Shown: positions 49,030 to 57,475 of the stretch, one piece after another
Layout: each line of letters begins with the position of its first letter
How positions within the stretch are numbered: the stretch's first letter is position 1
Source: an uncultured Eubacteriales bacterium
GTDB lineage: Bacteria; Bacillota; Clostridia; Christensenellales; Christensenellaceae
NCBI GenBank assembly: GCA_948468985.1
Contig: CAOKKG010000001.1
Span: 1-64,000, forward strand
Length of the DNA stretch: 64,000 bases
Reading direction: 5' to 3'
The notes under the pieces: model-generated
What the model was told of the DNA's origin: nothing
Databases searched by the model: none
Seen by the model: only the letters and a program-made list of their open reading frames with translations
Position numbers and translations under genes: made by a program

Positions 49030-49103
49030 TGGCAGCCGAACTAGGATTCGAACCTAGAAAATACGAGTCAGAGTCGTAGGTGTTACCGTTACACTATTCG
49101 GCT
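49030..49103 (-). tRNA. tRNA-Gln (anticodon CUG)
   Basis: 74 nt on the minus strand. Acceptor AGCCGAA pairs with TTCGGCT, then discriminator G and encoded CCA. Anticodon stem TACGA/TCGTA with loop CTCTGAC gives CUG (Gln, codon CAG). T-loop GGTTCGAATCC is present. Confidence 0.95.
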
Positions 49104-49114
49104 ATCCGTGTCCC

Positions 49115-49292
49115 AAAAAAGGATCCCCAGGCGTGTCGTCTGCTCCATTTTGTAACCCGCCTCCCGGCAGGTGGGTAATCTGCTTAGACCTTTGTGCTTC
49201 CCATCCGCAATGGGCGTGCATTCCCAATCTATCAAGACACGAAAACCCTTTTACAAAGCGTGGGTCTAAAATCAGAGCATAACCAGCACCCC
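49115..49292 (-). ncRNA. ssrS: 6S-like RNA candidate
   Basis: A gene-free 180-nt stretch between two tRNAs that folds on the minus strand as one long irregular hairpin. TGCTC/GAGCA and TTAGACC/GGTCTAA stems flank an open bubble with a small ACCCACC/GGCGGGT-type hairpin on its 3' side. The apical element is CCCATTGCGGATGGG, like the loop of Firmicutes 6S RNA. It ends in GGGGATCC and UUUUUU. 6S RNA binds sigma-A polymerase in stationary phase. Confidence 0.55.
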
Positions 49293-49297
49293 AGGTT

Positions 49298-49374
<77 letters not shown>

Positions 49375-49387
49375 GTGTGCTATATTT

Positions 49388-49415
49388 ATTATACTCATCT
49401 CCCACGAAATTGCAA
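49388..49415 (-). promoter_or_regulatory. tRNA-Val/6S-like/tRNA-Gln promoter
   Basis: TTGCAA, 16-bp spacer, TATAAT on the minus strand, 13 bp from the tRNA 5' end. Confidence 0.75.
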
Positions 49416-49468
49416 GTTTTTTTACAAAAAACTTTGAAAAATCTTTCCCTCCGTCGCAGTCGCCCGGC

Positions 49469-49498
49469 TTGCCACATTTTTTGCCTTCATGCTATAAT
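49469..49498 (+). promoter_or_regulatory. DUF4364 gene promoter
   Basis: TTGCCA, 18-bp spacer, TATAAT. Confidence 0.65.
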
Positions 49499-49522
49499 AA
49501 AGAAAAGAAAGGGGGTGCTTGG

Positions 49523-50065
49523 ATGGAGACCAATCAGGGAAAGATCGCCGTGCGCAAGGTCGCGCTGCTCTATGCGCTTCGGCAGGCGGCATTTCCTTTG
49601 GACGAGGAAGCGCTGGCGGAGCTTTGCGCGTCACTGCACCTCATGGAATATTTCGACCTCAAAAGTAACCTGCACGACCTGTTACAGACCCAGTGGGTCG
49701 TCCCCCGGCAGCAGCGCAACGGCCTGTTCTATGCGCTGAGCCCCACGGGCGCCGACGCGCTCTCCCTGTTCGAGGATAACCTGCTGCGCAGTCTGCGCGC
49801 CGCGATCGACGGGTATCTCACGGAACATGCGCAGGAACTGCGCCTCCGCACCTGCACGCACGCGGAATCCATCCGCCTTAGCGAGCATCATTACCGCGTC
49901 ACATTGCAGATTATGGAAGACGACCTCGCGATTTTCGAATTGACCTTCTTTGCCGATTCCGCGCAGGAGGCCGACAAGTACCTCGTCGCGTGGAAGACGC
50001 GCGCCCTTTCCGTCTATGCATCGGCGTTTGACGCGCTGCTCTCCAAGAAAAATCCGGGAATCTAA
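49523..50065 (+). CDS. DUF4364 family protein
   Basis: A 180-residue protein of the DUF4364 family. The N-terminal ~75 residues look like a winged helix (VALLYALRQAAFPLDEEALA, LHDLLQTQWVVPRQQRNGLFYALSPTG) and the C-terminal part is a beta-rich domain (YRVTLQIMEDDLAIFELTFF). Probably a regulator, but no target is known to me. AAAGGGGG ribosome site. Confidence 0.82.
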   Translation: METNQGKIAVRKVALLYALRQAAFPLDEEALAELCASLHLMEYFDLKSNLHDLLQTQWVVPRQQRNGLFYALSPTGADALSLFEDNLLRSLRAAIDGYLTEHAQELRLRTCTHAESIRLSEHHYRVTLQIMEDDLAIFELTFFADSAQEADKYLVAWKTRALSVYASAFDALLSKKNPGI

Positions 50066-50092
50066 AAAAAAGAGGCAAATGCCTCTTTTTTT
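50064..50092. terminator. Bidirectional terminator
   Basis: AAAAAAAGAGGCA / TGCCTCTTTTTTT. Confidence 0.85.
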
Positions 50093-50564
50093 AATCCTCC
50101 CAATATACCTTTTCCATCACAACATCCTGATAGGGACGGTCGTTGTAGTCGGTCATGCTGTTTGCGATCTCATCGACCACATCCATGCCTTCCACCACGC
50201 GGCCGAACGCCGCGTATTGCCCGTCCAAATAGGGCGCATCCGCATGCATGATGAAGAATTGCGACCCAGCCGAATCCGGATCCATCGCCCGCGCCATCGA
50301 AACGACCCCGCGGACATGCTTTAGGGGATTATCCACGCCGTTCGCCGCGAATTCGCCCTTGATGCTATACCCCGGGCCGCCCATGCCTGTTCCTTCGGGG
50401 CAGCCGCCCTGGATCATAAAGTCCGCGATCACCCGGTGAAAGATTAGGCCGTTGTAAAAGCCCTTTTCCACGAGATCCCGGAAGTTTTTGGCCGTGATCG
50501 GCGCCGCCTGTTCGTCCAATTCGATCTTGATCTTTCCAAGATCCTTTACTTCGATAACAACCAT
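50091..50564 (-). CDS. Cyclophilin-type peptidyl-prolyl cis-trans isomerase
   Basis: A 157-residue cytosolic cyclophilin: NFRDLVEKGFYNGLIFHRVIADFMIQGG (catalytic Arg), GVVSMARAMDPDSAGSQFFIM and LDGQYAAFGRVVEGMDVV. No signal peptide. Catalyses proline isomerisation during folding. GAGAGGAA ribosome site. It follows the methyltransferase gene in the same direction by 34 bp. Confidence 0.95.
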   Translation of the reverse strand: MVVIEVKDLGKIKIELDEQAAPITAKNFRDLVEKGFYNGLIFHRVIADFMIQGGCPEGTGMGGPGYSIKGEFAANGVDNPLKHVRGVVSMARAMDPDSAGSQFFIMHADAPYLDGQYAAFGRVVEGMDVVDEIANSMTDYNDRPYQDVVMEKVYWED

Positions 50565-50598
50565 CTTGTGTTCCTCTCTTTATTATAAAATATGCCAA

Positions 50599-52722
50599 TC
50601 AGTAATTAAGGATCAGCATTTTTTCCCCTTCCTGTGCCTCCTGCCGGAAAATGCGGTGGCGGCTGGCCTCCTGTTCCAACCATCGGGCAAGGACTTTGTT
50701 TTGCGTCCCGCCGTAGGAAAGCGCCGTCGAAAGCGCATAGCGCACGCCATAGGCGTCCAGTTGATCCAAAAAGCGCATGAGCGCCCGCTCCTCCCGCTCT
50801 GTCCAGACGGATTGCCGGTTGTAATAGGCTGCCGCGCCGAGATAGGGCGGATCGAGGTAGAGAAAGTCCTCCCCCGGTGAGAGCGACGCAATGTCGATGC
50901 GCCGGAAATCCATCGCCAAGAAGGTGGCATCCACCTCCTGCAAACGGCGGAGAAACGCACGGAGCTTGCCCTGCATGCTGGCGTTCCAATCGCGCTTGCC
51001 CACAGGCAGGTTGAATTCACCCATCCGGTTAAAGCGCGGCATGTTGTTAAACCCATAGACGATGAGCACATACAGCATGGCGTAATAGTGCGTATCCCGC
51101 CGTTCTGCCGCGTTGAATGCCGTCCGGAGTCGGGCATAGGCTTCTTTGTTCACATTGGCCAGCCCTGCCTCCGCCGCCACGCCATAGAATTCATATCCCT
51201 TTTCCCACGACCGCGATAGGGCGAATTCTGAAATGACCCGTTCCACCTCGCCCAGAAAGCCGTCGCCCGCCGCCCGCATCACCGTGAACAGCGCCGTGAC
51301 TGCCTCGTCCTGGTCGACGAACACGGTCTGCCGCGCCGGCACATTTACGCCGACGCTGCACCCGCCGGAAAACACATCCCACATGCGCCGGATGTCTGCT
51401 GGAAAATAGGGCAGCAGCGAAGAAAGCTCCCGGTACTTTCCGCCCGTGAAATTGATGGGTGAGTCCACCCATTCCCGGGGCGGCGTCCCGCATTGGCACA
51501 CCAAAAGGCCGCCCTTTTTGTTGGTGCTCTCCCGCGGATTTTCTTCTTTCTTTTTAAATTCATAGGAAAGCAGGAGCTGCTGCTCTGCCGGGGTCTTGGG
51601 AGGGAGTGGAGGGAACACGATGTGCACCTCCCCACGCTTGCGCAGACAAGCAAGCATCTCCTCCGCCGACAATTTGAGCGACGACCGCGCGCCGCGGCCC
51701 TCCTGCTTTTCGGGCAGCGCCGCGAGGATGCATTTTGCCTTGCACCCTTCCACGAGCGCGGCGAACACCTGCGCCGCCCCCTTTTTGCAATACAGGCTCT
51801 TGCCCTGCGCCCGAGCGACCTTTTTTGTCTTGCCGCGGAGCTCCGGCTTGGCCCACTGCGCGATGTTTTCCGGCAGATGGTAAATATCCCCGTATTGCCG
51901 GGAATCCACCGGTGGATCGAGATAGGCCACATCGCTATAGGTATAGGCCACGAGCATGTTCGCGTCCGTTTGAAACACGCGGTTTTCCGGATCGTTTTCG
52001 TTGGAGACGGCCGGGAGGCGCATTTCCAACGGCGCCCACTTGACGGGTGGCGCCTTAAAGGTGTCATAGTGTGCATAGATGTTGGCCGCGCCATCCATCG
52101 CCTGCAAAAGCGAAGCGAGCAGGATGGCCCGTTCCCGTGCGTTCATTTCCCCCGCCGCGTATTTTTGTTCGATATCTTCGCGGACAAACCCGATCTTGCG
52201 CGCCGCCGCCGGGCCGAAATAGGTCCCGCCGAACTGCTCGGACACATAGTTTTCTCCAGCTGGGACCGCGCGGTTGTATTCTCCAATCCAGCGCGAGAGC
52301 TTGGGCATATCCGCCCATTCCGGCCCGTACCAGGCCAGCAGGAAGAGATAGGAGGAATACAAAAGGTCATTCACCAACAGCGTCTTGTCCGAAAACGCCT
52401 CGGCCGACCCGCCCGTCCCCGCAAAATAGTCCGCAAAGCTCTCAAACCCCGGGCAAAAGGCGTCCGCTGTTTCGCGGATAAAAGCACTGTACTTGGCCTT
52501 GCCGCCCAGGTATCGCTTTTCCTGCTGATCGAAAGCCAATGCGCCCTGTGTGCTCCGACGCGCCAGGGCGCAGACGATCTCCGTCGCCTCCTGCTCACTC
52601 CATAGATAGCGCCCGCCCTGCTTGCGCGGGGAAGCGACCTCACCGCTGTTCACCAGGCTATACAATGCTTTTTTGGAAATACCCAAACTTTTCAACAATG
52701 TGCTCGTTCCGATATAGCCCAT
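50599..52722 (-). CDS. Two-domain DNA adenine methyltransferase with N-terminal HTH (FokI-type arrangement)
   Basis: A 707-residue protein. Residues ~1-55 form a MerR/excisionase-like HTH (TSTLLKSLGISKKALYSLVN). A first methyltransferase domain has motif X YLGGKAKY (71-78), motif I FADYFAGTGG (96-105) and motif IV DPPVDSRQY (269-277). A second has INFTGGKYRELSS, motif I WDVFSGGCSVGV near 450 and motif IV DPPYLGAA (624-631). Both are of the Dam/M.FokI N6-adenine class. The first motif IV has Val where Tyr is normal, so that half may be altered or inactive. No restriction endonuclease gene lies nearby, so this is an orphan methylase. Ribosome site AGGAAGG. Confidence 0.88.
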   Translation of the reverse strand: MGYIGTSTLLKSLGISKKALYSLVNSGEVASPRKQGGRYLWSEQEATEIVCALARRSTQGALAFDQQEKRYLGGKAKYSAFIRETADAFCPGFESFADYFAGTGGSAEAFSDKTLLVNDLLYSSYLFLLAWYGPEWADMPKLSRWIGEYNRAVPAGENYVSEQFGGTYFGPAAARKIGFVREDIEQKYAAGEMNARERAILLASLLQAMDGAANIYAHYDTFKAPPVKWAPLEMRLPAVSNENDPENRVFQTDANMLVAYTYSDVAYLDPPVDSRQYGDIYHLPENIAQWAKPELRGKTKKVARAQGKSLYCKKGAAQVFAALVEGCKAKCILAALPEKQEGRGARSSLKLSAEEMLACLRKRGEVHIVFPPLPPKTPAEQQLLLSYEFKKKEENPRESTNKKGGLLVCQCGTPPREWVDSPINFTGGKYRELSSLLPYFPADIRRMWDVFSGGCSVGVNVPARQTVFVDQDEAVTALFTVMRAAGDGFLGEVERVISEFALSRSWEKGYEFYGVAAEAGLANVNKEAYARLRTAFNAAERRDTHYYAMLYVLIVYGFNNMPRFNRMGEFNLPVGKRDWNASMQGKLRAFLRRLQEVDATFLAMDFRRIDIASLSPGEDFLYLDPPYLGAAAYYNRQSVWTEREERALMRFLDQLDAYGVRYALSTALSYGGTQNKVLARWLEQEASRHRIFRQEAQEGEKMLILNY

Positions 52723-52821
52723 GAATGCCTTCCTCTTCCCTGTGGCGACAAAACGCCATTCTTCCTTTTATTTTACCATCCCGGGCTGCTTCTTACAATG
52801 TGCACCCGCCACTTTCCGCAC

Positions 52822-52850
52822 AAAAAAGAGGGGGAGCCCCCCTCTTCTTT
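52822..52850 (-). terminator. Terminator after the nucleosidase fusion gene
   Basis: AAAAAAGAGGGGG-AG-CCCCCCTCTTCTTT hairpin; A/T runs on both sides. Confidence 0.8.
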
Positions 52851-52868
52851 GCGGCTTTATGCGGCGCG

Positions 52869-54146
52869 TTACAGCAGCGTCTCGTCATAGATCGCGCGCG
52901 ACCCGCCCACGAACTTCGCCCGCACCCGGGCGCAGATCAGGTTCGCTTCGCCGATTTTGTTCACGCGCAGACGCACTGGCACAGCCACCTCTGCGAGGTG
53001 CATGCCGACCATCGTCCCGCCGATGTCCATACCCGCCCGAGCGCGCACCTTTTCCACCATGACCGGGGAGGTGAACCGCTCATAGGCCGTCGTTGCGAAC
53101 GATCCGCCCGCCTTGGGCTGCGGGATGACATTGACCCGATCATACCCATATCGCTTGGCTGCTTCCTTTTCCAGCACCAGACTCCGATTCAAATGCTCGC
53201 AGCACTGCGCCGCTAGGTAAATCCCCCGCGATTGGAGCACCGGGTACAGCCCGTCAAAGATTGCCTCAGCCAGCTTTTTGTTGGAATAGGAGCCAATCTT
53301 GTGCCCGGCCGCCTCGCTCGTCGAGCAGCCAACGACCAAAATATCGCCCTCCTCTAGTCGCGCCGTGTCCACCAGCTCCTCCGCCGCCTGCCGCGCCTGC
53401 TGTGTGATCGCCACAAAGACGGTCTCGGCCTCTCCGTCCTCTGCGCGGCAATTTGCCAGCATGCGCACCAGGATGCGCGCAGAGGTGTCCGCCGCAAGCT
53501 GCTCAAAATTCTCCACAGACTCCTGCGACCCCTCGTCGGCGAGGTCGGAAATGCAGCGCAGGATCACAGCCGCAATGCCGTTTTCCTCCGCCACCTGCGC
53601 GATTGCGCCGCCCTCCATTTCCGCGGCATAAGCGCCATAGCGCTCGCGAAGTTGCCGCTTCACCTCGCGCTGATTGACGAATTGATCGCCCGTCGCAATG
53701 CACCCGACATGCACCTTATCCGCGGAGAGCTCTTGCTCTGCCGCGCGCCGCAGGTGCTCCGCCAGCTCCGCATCCGCCGCGAACAGGGTGGGTTTTCCCC
53801 TGTCCGGCCCCACGATATGCCCACGGACATAGCCCACGGGCGTCAAGTCGAAATCGTGCTGCACGGCTGCGCTACCGATCACGACATCGCCTACATGCAG
53901 CCCGGCGGCGATGCCGCCCGCGATGCCGGTGTTCACCAAATGATCCACACCAAACAGATCGATAAGCATCTGCGCGCACATGGCGGCGTTGACCTTGCCC
54001 ATGCCGGACTTAGTCACGATGACCGGCTGCTCCTCGATATATCCGCGATAAAACACCTTATTGCCCCGGCGGATCTCCTGCTCCTGCTGCATCTGTGTGC
54101 GCAGCAGGGAAATCTCGCTATCCATTGCACCAATGATTCCCCACAT
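52869..54146 (-). CDS. 5'-methylthioadenosine/S-adenosylhomocysteine nucleosidase fused to a UPF0340 (TIGR01440/YwlG) domain
   Basis: A 425-residue fusion. Residues 1-230 are MTA/SAH nucleosidase: IIGAMDSEI (Glu11), NTGIAGGIA, ATGDQFV, AAEMEGGAIAQV (Glu176-x-Glu178) and CISDLADE (Asp201). A ~10-residue linker leads to a UPF0340/YwlG-like domain (about 241-425) with DILVVGCSTSEAAGHKIGS, QCCEHLNRSLVLE and GGSFATTAYER. The first domain hydrolyses MTA and SAH to free adenine. The second has no proven function. The frame is continuous through the junction. ATG overlaps nothing but follows the cysK stop by 1 bp (TGATATG), so the two are coupled. Confidence 0.92.
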   Translation of the reverse strand: MWGIIGAMDSEISLLRTQMQQEQEIRRGNKVFYRGYIEEQPVIVTKSGMGKVNAAMCAQMLIDLFGVDHLVNTGIAGGIAAGLHVGDVVIGSAAVQHDFDLTPVGYVRGHIVGPDRGKPTLFAADAELAEHLRRAAEQELSADKVHVGCIATGDQFVNQREVKRQLRERYGAYAAEMEGGAIAQVAEENGIAAVILRCISDLADEGSQESVENFEQLAADTSARILVRMLANCRAEDGEAETVFVAITQQARQAAEELVDTARLEEGDILVVGCSTSEAAGHKIGSYSNKKLAEAIFDGLYPVLQSRGIYLAAQCCEHLNRSLVLEKEAAKRYGYDRVNVIPQPKAGGSFATTAYERFTSPVMVEKVRARAGMDIGGTMVGMHLAEVAVPVRLRVNKIGEANLICARVRAKFVGGSRAIYDETLL

Positions 54147-54147
54147 A

Positions 54148-55089
54148 TCAGTTTTCTCCTTCCTGAAATAGCTTTGTCGACAGATACCGTTCGCCTGAGT
54201 CTACGAATACCACGACGATGCGCTTGCCCGCGTTTTCCGGGCGCTTTGCCAGTTGCATCGCCGCATGCGCCGCCGCGCCGGAGGAGATCCCCACAAACAC
54301 GCCCTCCGTCCGCGCCAGCTCGCGCGCCGCCACATAAGCATCCTCCTCCTCGACCGGCAGAACCTCGTCCAGCACCGTCCGGTCAAGCACCTTGGGCACA
54401 AACCCCGCGCCGATCCCCTGCAACGTATGCGGCCCGGCGGGCTTTCCCGAAAGGACGGCTGAATCCGCCGGTTCCACCGCAACCACCCGAATCCCGGGAT
54501 TCTGTTCCTTCAAAAATTTGCCCGTGCCGGTGATTGTACCGCCTGTGCCCACACCGGCCACCAAAAAATCCACACGGTGCCCCGCGTCCTCCCAGATCTC
54601 CGGGCCGGTCGCGGCGAAATGCGCCGCCGGGTTAGCAGGATTCTCAAATTGTCCGGGGACAAAGCTGCCCGCGATCTGCCCGTGCAGCTCCTCCGCCTTT
54701 TTAATCGCGCCCGCCATGCCCTGCGAGCCCGGTGTCAGGACGATCTGCGCCCCATAGGCTTGCAGGAGCAGGATGCGTTCCCGGCTCATCGTGTCCGGCA
54801 TAGTGAAGATGCAGGAATACCCCCGAGCCGCCGCGACAAACGCCAGTCCGATGCCCGTATTGCCGCTCGTCGGCTCGATGATCGTGGCGCCCGGCTTGAG
54901 CGCCCCCGTCCGCTCGGCCTCCTCCACCATACGCATGGCCACGCGGTCCTTGGCACTGCCCGCCGGGTTACGGTTTTCCAGCTTTGCCACGATCTCCGCG
55001 CGGGCGCCGTGCACCCGTTCCCATTTCCGAAGCCGCAAAAGCGGCGTATGTCCAATCAGCTCATAGGCATGTTCGTAAATATGTTCCAT
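54148..55089 (-). CDS. cysK: Cysteine synthase (O-acetylserine sulfhydrylase)
   Basis: A 313-residue PLP enzyme forming cysteine from O-acetylserine and sulfide. PLP lysine in NPAGSAKDR (Lys47), phosphate and substrate loops [13 protein letters not shown] and [14 protein letters not shown], and C-terminal [15 protein letters not shown] ribosome site. Operon partner of the nucleosidase fusion. Some residues ([22 protein letters not shown]) are slightly unlike classical CysK, but the active-site set is complete. Confidence 0.94.
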   Translation of the reverse strand: MEHIYEHAYELIGHTPLLRLRKWERVHGARAEIVAKLENRNPAGSAKDRVAMRMVEEAERTGALKPGATIIEPTSGNTGIGLAFVAAARGYSCIFTMPDTMSRERILLLQAYGAQIVLTPGSQGMAGAIKKAEELHGQIAGSFVPGQFENPANPAAHFAATGPEIWEDAGHRVDFLVAGVGTGGTITGTGKFLKEQNPGIRVVAVEPADSAVLSGKPAGPHTLQGIGAGFVPKVLDRTVLDEVLPVEEEDAYVAARELARTEGVFVGISSGAAAHAAMQLAKRPENAGKRIVVVFVDSGERYLSTKLFQEGEN

Positions 55090-55141
55090 CGGCGTGTTGC
55101 CTCCTCTGTTTCCTCTATGGTAGTGAAAAGCCCCGCATTTG

Positions 55142-55984
55142 TCAATTCTCCGCCGCCGCTTCCGGCCGTTTTTCCACCTGAATGGCGATCTCGTTCACAT
55201 ACATGCCGTGTTCCTCACCAGTCAGCGTGTTAAAGAGGCTCTTTTCATAGGCGTCTCCGCAGATGCGGTAGCCCTTCGCCTCGATCCATGCGGCCATATT
55301 GGCATAGGTCGGGCTGAGCGTGCCGTAGGTCCCCCGGTGGTACAGCACCGCATAGACACCGGCCGGGCGCAAAAAGTAGAGTGGATCCTCCTGCGCCGCA
55401 TCCGTGTCTGCCGCCACGGCATATCCGTAGATATGCTCAAAGTCCCCCGCCTGCAGGCGTTCCTGAGGTAGGATGCAGTACACCTCCCGTGAAAAGCCCT
55501 CGCCCTGCGCGCGCGACCGCCGGGAAAGCTGCAAAAACCCCATATATTCCCGTTTGCTCTGCTCCCGGCACTGCACCCGCAATAGCGCCTGTGCTGGCAG
55601 CCAGCACAGGCAGATGGACCCGCCCCCCTCCGCCATCGCCTGCGATAGCTGCCGGCGCTCCCGGGCGACCCGCTCCTGCATGCGCTGCAAGCGGGCGGCC
55701 TCTGCCTGCAGCCGCTCTTGCTGTTCGCCCAGCACCTGCAAATACGCCTCCGGCGTGCGAACTTGCAGGTAGTCGCGGATTTCCTGGATCGACATGCCCA
55801 GCTCACGGAAGGTCAGGATGAGCCGAAGCTCCGCCGCCTGCTGCAAAGAATAGTACCGGTAGCGATTGCTCATACGCCCCTTGGGGCAGAGCAGGCCGAC
55901 CTTGTCGTAATACAACACCGTCTGCTTGGTTACGCCCACCAGCTCGGCCAGTTCTCCACTTGTCAAATGAAATACACGCTCCAT
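55142..55984 (-). CDS. MerR-family regulator with GyrI-like effector domain
   Basis: A 280-residue regulator: MerR winged HTH (about 1-70; [26 protein letters not shown]), a coiled-coil dimerisation helix (about 75-120) and a C-terminal GyrI-like/AraC-effector-type drug-binding domain. This is the BmrR-like plan for multidrug sensing. AAGGGGGACGG ribosome site. Divergent from the MATE efflux gene, whose promoter has the 19-bp spacer MerR proteins act on. Confidence 0.92.
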   Translation of the reverse strand: MERVFHLTSGELAELVGVTKQTVLYYDKVGLLCPKGRMSNRYRYYSLQQAAELRLILTFRELGMSIQEIRDYLQVRTPEAYLQVLGEQQERLQAEAARLQRMQERVARERRQLSQAMAEGGGSICLCWLPAQALLRVQCREQSKREYMGFLQLSRRSRAQGEGFSREVYCILPQERLQAGDFEHIYGYAVAADTDAAQEDPLYFLRPAGVYAVLYHRGTYGTLSPTYANMAAWIEAKGYRICGDAYEKSLFNTLTGEEHGMYVNEIAIQVEKRPEAAAEN

Positions 55985-55994
55985 ACCGTCCCCC

Positions 55995-56025
55995 TTGACT
56001 CTATCCTTACTATATCCTTTATGAT
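55995..56025 (+). promoter_or_regulatory. MATE promoter with 19-bp spacer and MerR-type dyad
   Basis: TTGACT, 19-bp spacer, TATGAT. The over-long spacer and a CTATC...GATAG dyad (56001-56027) across it are the classic architecture for activation by MerR-family DNA distortion. Confidence 0.8.
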
Positions 56026-56065
56026 AGGTATTGCCGCTTTTGGAAACTTTGAAACGGAGAATGTC

Positions 56066-57448
56066 ATGAAATCTCAATCGAATTCGCGCCGCAGCCTCTT
56101 CGGCATCATCCTGCGCCTTGCCTGGCCCACCATCGTGGAACAGGCACTGCAAACCATCGTCATCTACATCAACACCGCCATGATTGGTGAACTGGGCAAA
56201 AACGCGTCCGCCGCCGTCGGGCTCACGGCCACCGTGTGCTGGCTCATCAACAGCCCGGCCTTTGCCATCGGTATTGGAGCGACCGCGTGCATTTCGCGCG
56301 CCATCGGCGAAGAAAACGCCGCCGAGGTTCGCACCTATGCCGCGCAGGCCGTCAAGGCGTCCCTAGTGCTCGGCCTTATTATGACGGCGCTCACGCTTGG
56401 CATCAGCCCCTTCCTCCCCGCGTGGCTCGGGGCAGAACCGGTCATCCAACATGACGCGTCCGTGTATTTTGCGCTCATCTGCGCACCTTACCTGCTCAAC
56501 GCTATGAACATCATCTTCGGCGCCGTGCTGCGCGGCGCGGGCGACACGCGCACCGCGATGCGGGTCAACCTGATCATCAATCTAGTGCACATCCTGTTCA
56601 ACTTCCTGTTCATCTATGAAACGCGCACCGTAACCCTGTTTGGCCTTTCCTTTTCGATGTTCGGGCTGGGGTGGGGAATCGCCGGGGCGGGTATCTCCAC
56701 CGCCATCTGCTATGTGCTCGGTGGACTGTGGATGATCTGTGCGTTGCGCAAGCATGAAATTTTTGCGTTCCAATGGAAAAATCTGCGCGAAAAGCACGCA
56801 CCCGCCCTGCGTGCCATCTTGGGCATCGCCACGCCCATCGCCCTAAGCCGCCTTGCGACCTGCCTTGGGCAGGTGGTGTTCACGCGACTTGTGACCTCGC
56901 TTGGCACGACGGTATTCGCCGCGCATTCCATCGCGCTCACCGCCGAAGAGGCATTCTATATCCCCGGCTACGGCATGCAGTCGGCGGCCACCACGCTCAC
57001 CGGCAACGCCATCGGCGCGCGGGACGCCAAGCGGCTGCACGAGACCTCCCGCATGCTCATCTGGCTGTCCTTCGGCTTTATGAGCATGACGGGTGGGTTG
57101 CTGTTCCTGCTCTCACGGCAGATGATGCAACTCTTCACGCCAGATGCCGATGTCATCGCGCTCGGCGCGTCCGCGTTGCGCATCGTCGCGCTGTCCGAGC
57201 CAGTGTTCGGCATTTCCATCATCCTGGAAGGCATCTTCAACGGCGCGGGCGACACGCGCCTCCCCTTCCTGTACAGCCTCATCGGCATGTGGGGAATCCG
57301 CATCCTCGGGACCTTCCTGTGCGTGCATGTATTCCACCTGGGGCTGAACGCCGTGTGGCTGTGCATGGTTGGCGACAATGTCTGCCGCGGCATCCTGCTC
57401 GCCCTGCGATTCCGAAAAAGGGGGCTTTCACACACCATCCCTGCATAA
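56066..57448 (+). CDS. MATE family multidrug efflux transporter
   Basis: A 460-residue membrane protein with about 12 helices in two homologous halves. MATE landmarks: LAWPTIVEQALQTIVIYINTAMIGELG, the repeated VLRGAGDTRTAMRVNL and IFNGAGDTRLPFLYSL, and the second-half IALSRLATCLGQVVFTRLV. Exports cationic drugs by H+ or Na+ antiport. GGAGAATGTC ribosome site; earlier in-frame codons overlap the promoter and are rejected. Its MerR partner probably senses the drug. Confidence 0.94.
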   Translation: MKSQSNSRRSLFGIILRLAWPTIVEQALQTIVIYINTAMIGELGKNASAAVGLTATVCWLINSPAFAIGIGATACISRAIGEENAAEVRTYAAQAVKASLVLGLIMTALTLGISPFLPAWLGAEPVIQHDASVYFALICAPYLLNAMNIIFGAVLRGAGDTRTAMRVNLIINLVHILFNFLFIYETRTVTLFGLSFSMFGLGWGIAGAGISTAICYVLGGLWMICALRKHEIFAFQWKNLREKHAPALRAILGIATPIALSRLATCLGQVVFTRLVTSLGTTVFAAHSIALTAEEAFYIPGYGMQSAATTLTGNAIGARDAKRLHETSRMLIWLSFGFMSMTGGLLFLLSRQMMQLFTPDADVIALGASALRIVALSEPVFGISIILEGIFNGAGDTRLPFLYSLIGMWGIRILGTFLCVHVFHLGLNAVWLCMVGDNVCRGILLALRFRKRGLSHTIPA

Positions 57449-57475
57449 AAAGGCAGCCAAATGGCTGCCTTTTTT
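57447..57475. terminator. Bidirectional terminator
   Basis: AAAAAGGCAGCC-AAAT-GGCTGCCTTTTTT. Confidence 0.88.

Noticed and set aside
50599-52722. Complete restriction-modification system
   Set aside because: No endonuclease gene is found on either side. The flanking genes are a cyclophilin and a nucleosidase.
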